Assembly: GCA_028281205.1 (NCBI GenBank) | Contig: JANQKJ010000171.1 | Location: 1-6,972 of the forward strand | Direction of reading: 5' to 3' | DNA: 6,972 bases | DNA from: Gammaproteobacteria bacterium | GTDB lineage: Bacteria; Pseudomonadota; Gammaproteobacteria; UBA4575 | In this document: positions 5,796 to 6,972 of the stretch, piece by piece | Layout of the letters: the number at the start of each line of letters is the position of its first letter | Numbering within the stretch: position 1 is the first letter of the stretch | Notes under the pieces: model-generated | The model's input: the letters and a program-made list of their open reading frames with translations, nothing else | What the model was told of the DNA's origin: nothing | The model's database searches: none | Translations under genes and position numbers: made by a program

Positions 5796-6972
5796 ATGAA
5801 GCTGCATTGGCAAATCTTAATTGCATTAGCCTTAGCAGTTATTGTTGGTTCGTTAACAAATTCTATCAATCAAGTCAGTGGCTTTGACTTAACTTCAATC
5901 TATGAATTCTTTGGCGCAATGTTTTTAAATGCGCTAAAGATGATTATTGTGCCCTTAATTGTTTCATCAATTATTGTGGGTATCGTCAGCATTGAGCAGG
6001 ATGGTTCTTTTGCTCGCATGGGTGGTAAAACGCTTGTTTATTATGTGGCAACCAGCACTATAGCAATCACTATTGGCTTAGTATTGGTAATGTTGTTTCA
6101 GCCGGGATTGATTGATGGTGCGCCGGCCAAGGATGTGTTGGGACTGCATGCTGATACTGATAAAGTCACTGAGAAAGTAGGCGATGCAGGGGCCGGGGAT
6201 ATTACCGGTATCTTCCTAAGAATGATCCCGCCTAATATTGTGCATGCAGCTGCACAAGGGCAGATGCTGGGATTGATCTTTTTCAGTTTATTGTTTGGTT
6301 ACTTTATCGTGCAGTTACGCGATGAGTTAAAGAGCAATTTGCAAAACTTTTTTGAGGGCATATTTGAGGTCATGATGAAAATCACAGACCTTATAATGCG
6401 CTTTGCTCCATTGGGTGTGTTTGCACTGGTCGCCAACATTGTTGTAACTTCGGGTGTAGAAGTATTTATTCCTTTAGCGAAATTCTTTTTTGTTGTGTTG
6501 GCTGCACTAGCACTACATATTTTTATTGTTATGCCTTTGTTGTTAACCGCGATTGGCCGTGTTAAGCCAGCTAAACATTTTACTGCAATGTCACCGGCGT
6601 TACTTACTGCATTCTCTACCAGTTCATCCTCAGCGACATTGCCCGTAACCCTTGAGTGTGTGCAAGATCGAGCTGGTGTTTCTAATCGCACCTCCAGTTT
6701 TGTTTTACCACTGGGTGCAACTATTAATATGGACGGCACAGCATTGTATGAATGTGTTGCGGCATTATTTATTGCACAGGCTTATGGATTAGAACTTGGA
6801 TTTGCTGAACAGTTTACTGTGGTTGTGTTAGCGTTAATGACGTCTATTGGTGTTGCTGGAATTCCTGCAGCAAGCCTAGTAGCTATCACTATTATTTTGG
6901 CAGCCATGGGCTTGCCGTTAGAAGGAATAGGGTTAATCCTTGCAGTTGATAGAGTGCTAGATATGTGTCGCA
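5796..6972 (+). CDS. dicarboxylate/amino acid:cation symporter (DAACS/SDF family), probable acidic amino acid carrier, 3' end outside window
   Basis: An open frame of 392 codons runs from ATG 5796 (MKLHWQILIALALAVIVG) to the right edge with no stop. The family usually has 410–450 residues, so only the tail is missing. The family comprises inner-membrane trimers that import glutamate, aspartate or C4-dicarboxylates with Na+ or H+. Visible signatures: several hydrophobic helices (first about 6–25), the hairpin-1 serine motif STSSSSATLP (274–283), NMDGT (311–315) in TM7, hairpin-2 IGVAGIP (351–357), and D385-R-V-L-D389-M-C-R392 in TM8. By alignment to GltPh from memory, D389 and R392 match D394 (amino-group contact) and R397 (side-chain carboxylate contact). 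DctA lacks that Asp, so glutamate/aspartate is a better guess than succinate. No symbol is given because gltP, gltT and similar names cannot be separated here. The linker at about 105–140 is Asp/Gly-rich. Confidence 0.93.
   Translation, partial: MKLHWQILIALALAVIVGSLTNSINQVSGFDLTSIYEFFGAMFLNALKMIIVPLIVSSIIVGIVSIEQDGSFARMGGKTLVYYVATSTIAITIGLVLVMLFQPGLIDGAPAKDVLGLHADTDKVTEKVGDAGAGDITGIFLRMIPPNIVHAAAQGQMLGLIFFSLLFGYFIVQLRDELKSNLQNFFEGIFEVMMKITDLIMRFAPLGVFALVANIVVTSGVEVFIPLAKFFFVVLAALALHIFIVMPLLLTAIGRVKPAKHFTAMSPALLTAFSTSSSSATLPVTLECVQDRAGVSNRTSSFVLPLGATINMDGTALYECVAALFIAQAYGLELGFAEQFTVVVLALMTSIGVAGIPAASLVAITIILAAMGLPLEGIGLILAVDRVLDMCR

Noticed and set aside
6299..6739. Minus-strand frame of 146 codons opposite the transporter
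   Set aside because: The plus strand encodes clear DAACS family motifs across the same bases, so the antisense frame is a shadow.

Overview
The window is a chromosomal housekeeping segment, all genes on the + strand, most likely from a gammaproteobacterium of moderate to low GC. The order clpX–lon–hupB–tRNA–ppiD is a familiar gammaproteobacterial protein quality-control neighbourhood, and the tRNA-Val/tRNA-Asp pair between hupB and ppiD recalls pseudomonad-like relatives (recollection, not a search). No mobile element, CRISPR array, phage remnant or foreign-looking block is visible. I do not see an undescribed biological system here.

Layout: (1) 1–543, the last 180 codons of clpX, running in from the left edge. 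(2) 544–674, a 131-nt gap with a weak hairpin, a promoter candidate resembling a sigma32/sigma70 overlap, and a small inverted repeat before lon. (3) 675–3116, complete lon (813 aa) with every key ATPase and protease residue present. (4) 3117–3328, the lon–hupB gap, with a strong extended -10 promoter and an AT-rich leader. (5) 3329–3601, hupB (HU), followed after only 14 nt by tRNA-Val(UAC) and, 18 nt later, tRNA-Asp(GUC); a perfect 12-bp hairpin follows the tRNAs. (6) 3875–5779, ppiD, a membrane-anchored periplasmic chaperone of the parvulin/SurA type, with a promoter -10 directly abutting the preceding terminator. (7) 5796–6972, the start of a sodium- or proton-coupled acidic amino acid symporter of the DAACS/SDF family, cut by the right edge after 392 codons.

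Functionally, ClpX (unfoldase for ClpP) and Lon are the cytoplasmic ATP-dependent proteolysis machines, HU is an abundant nucleoid protein (and a Lon substrate in E. coli), and PpiD assists proteins leaving the Sec translocon. The transporter has no evident functional link; it lies 16 nt after ppiD and is probably co-transcribed. The observations most worth a second look are regulatory: hupB and two tRNAs apparently sharing one transcript, the overlapping terminator and promoter before ppiD, and the lon promoter region.
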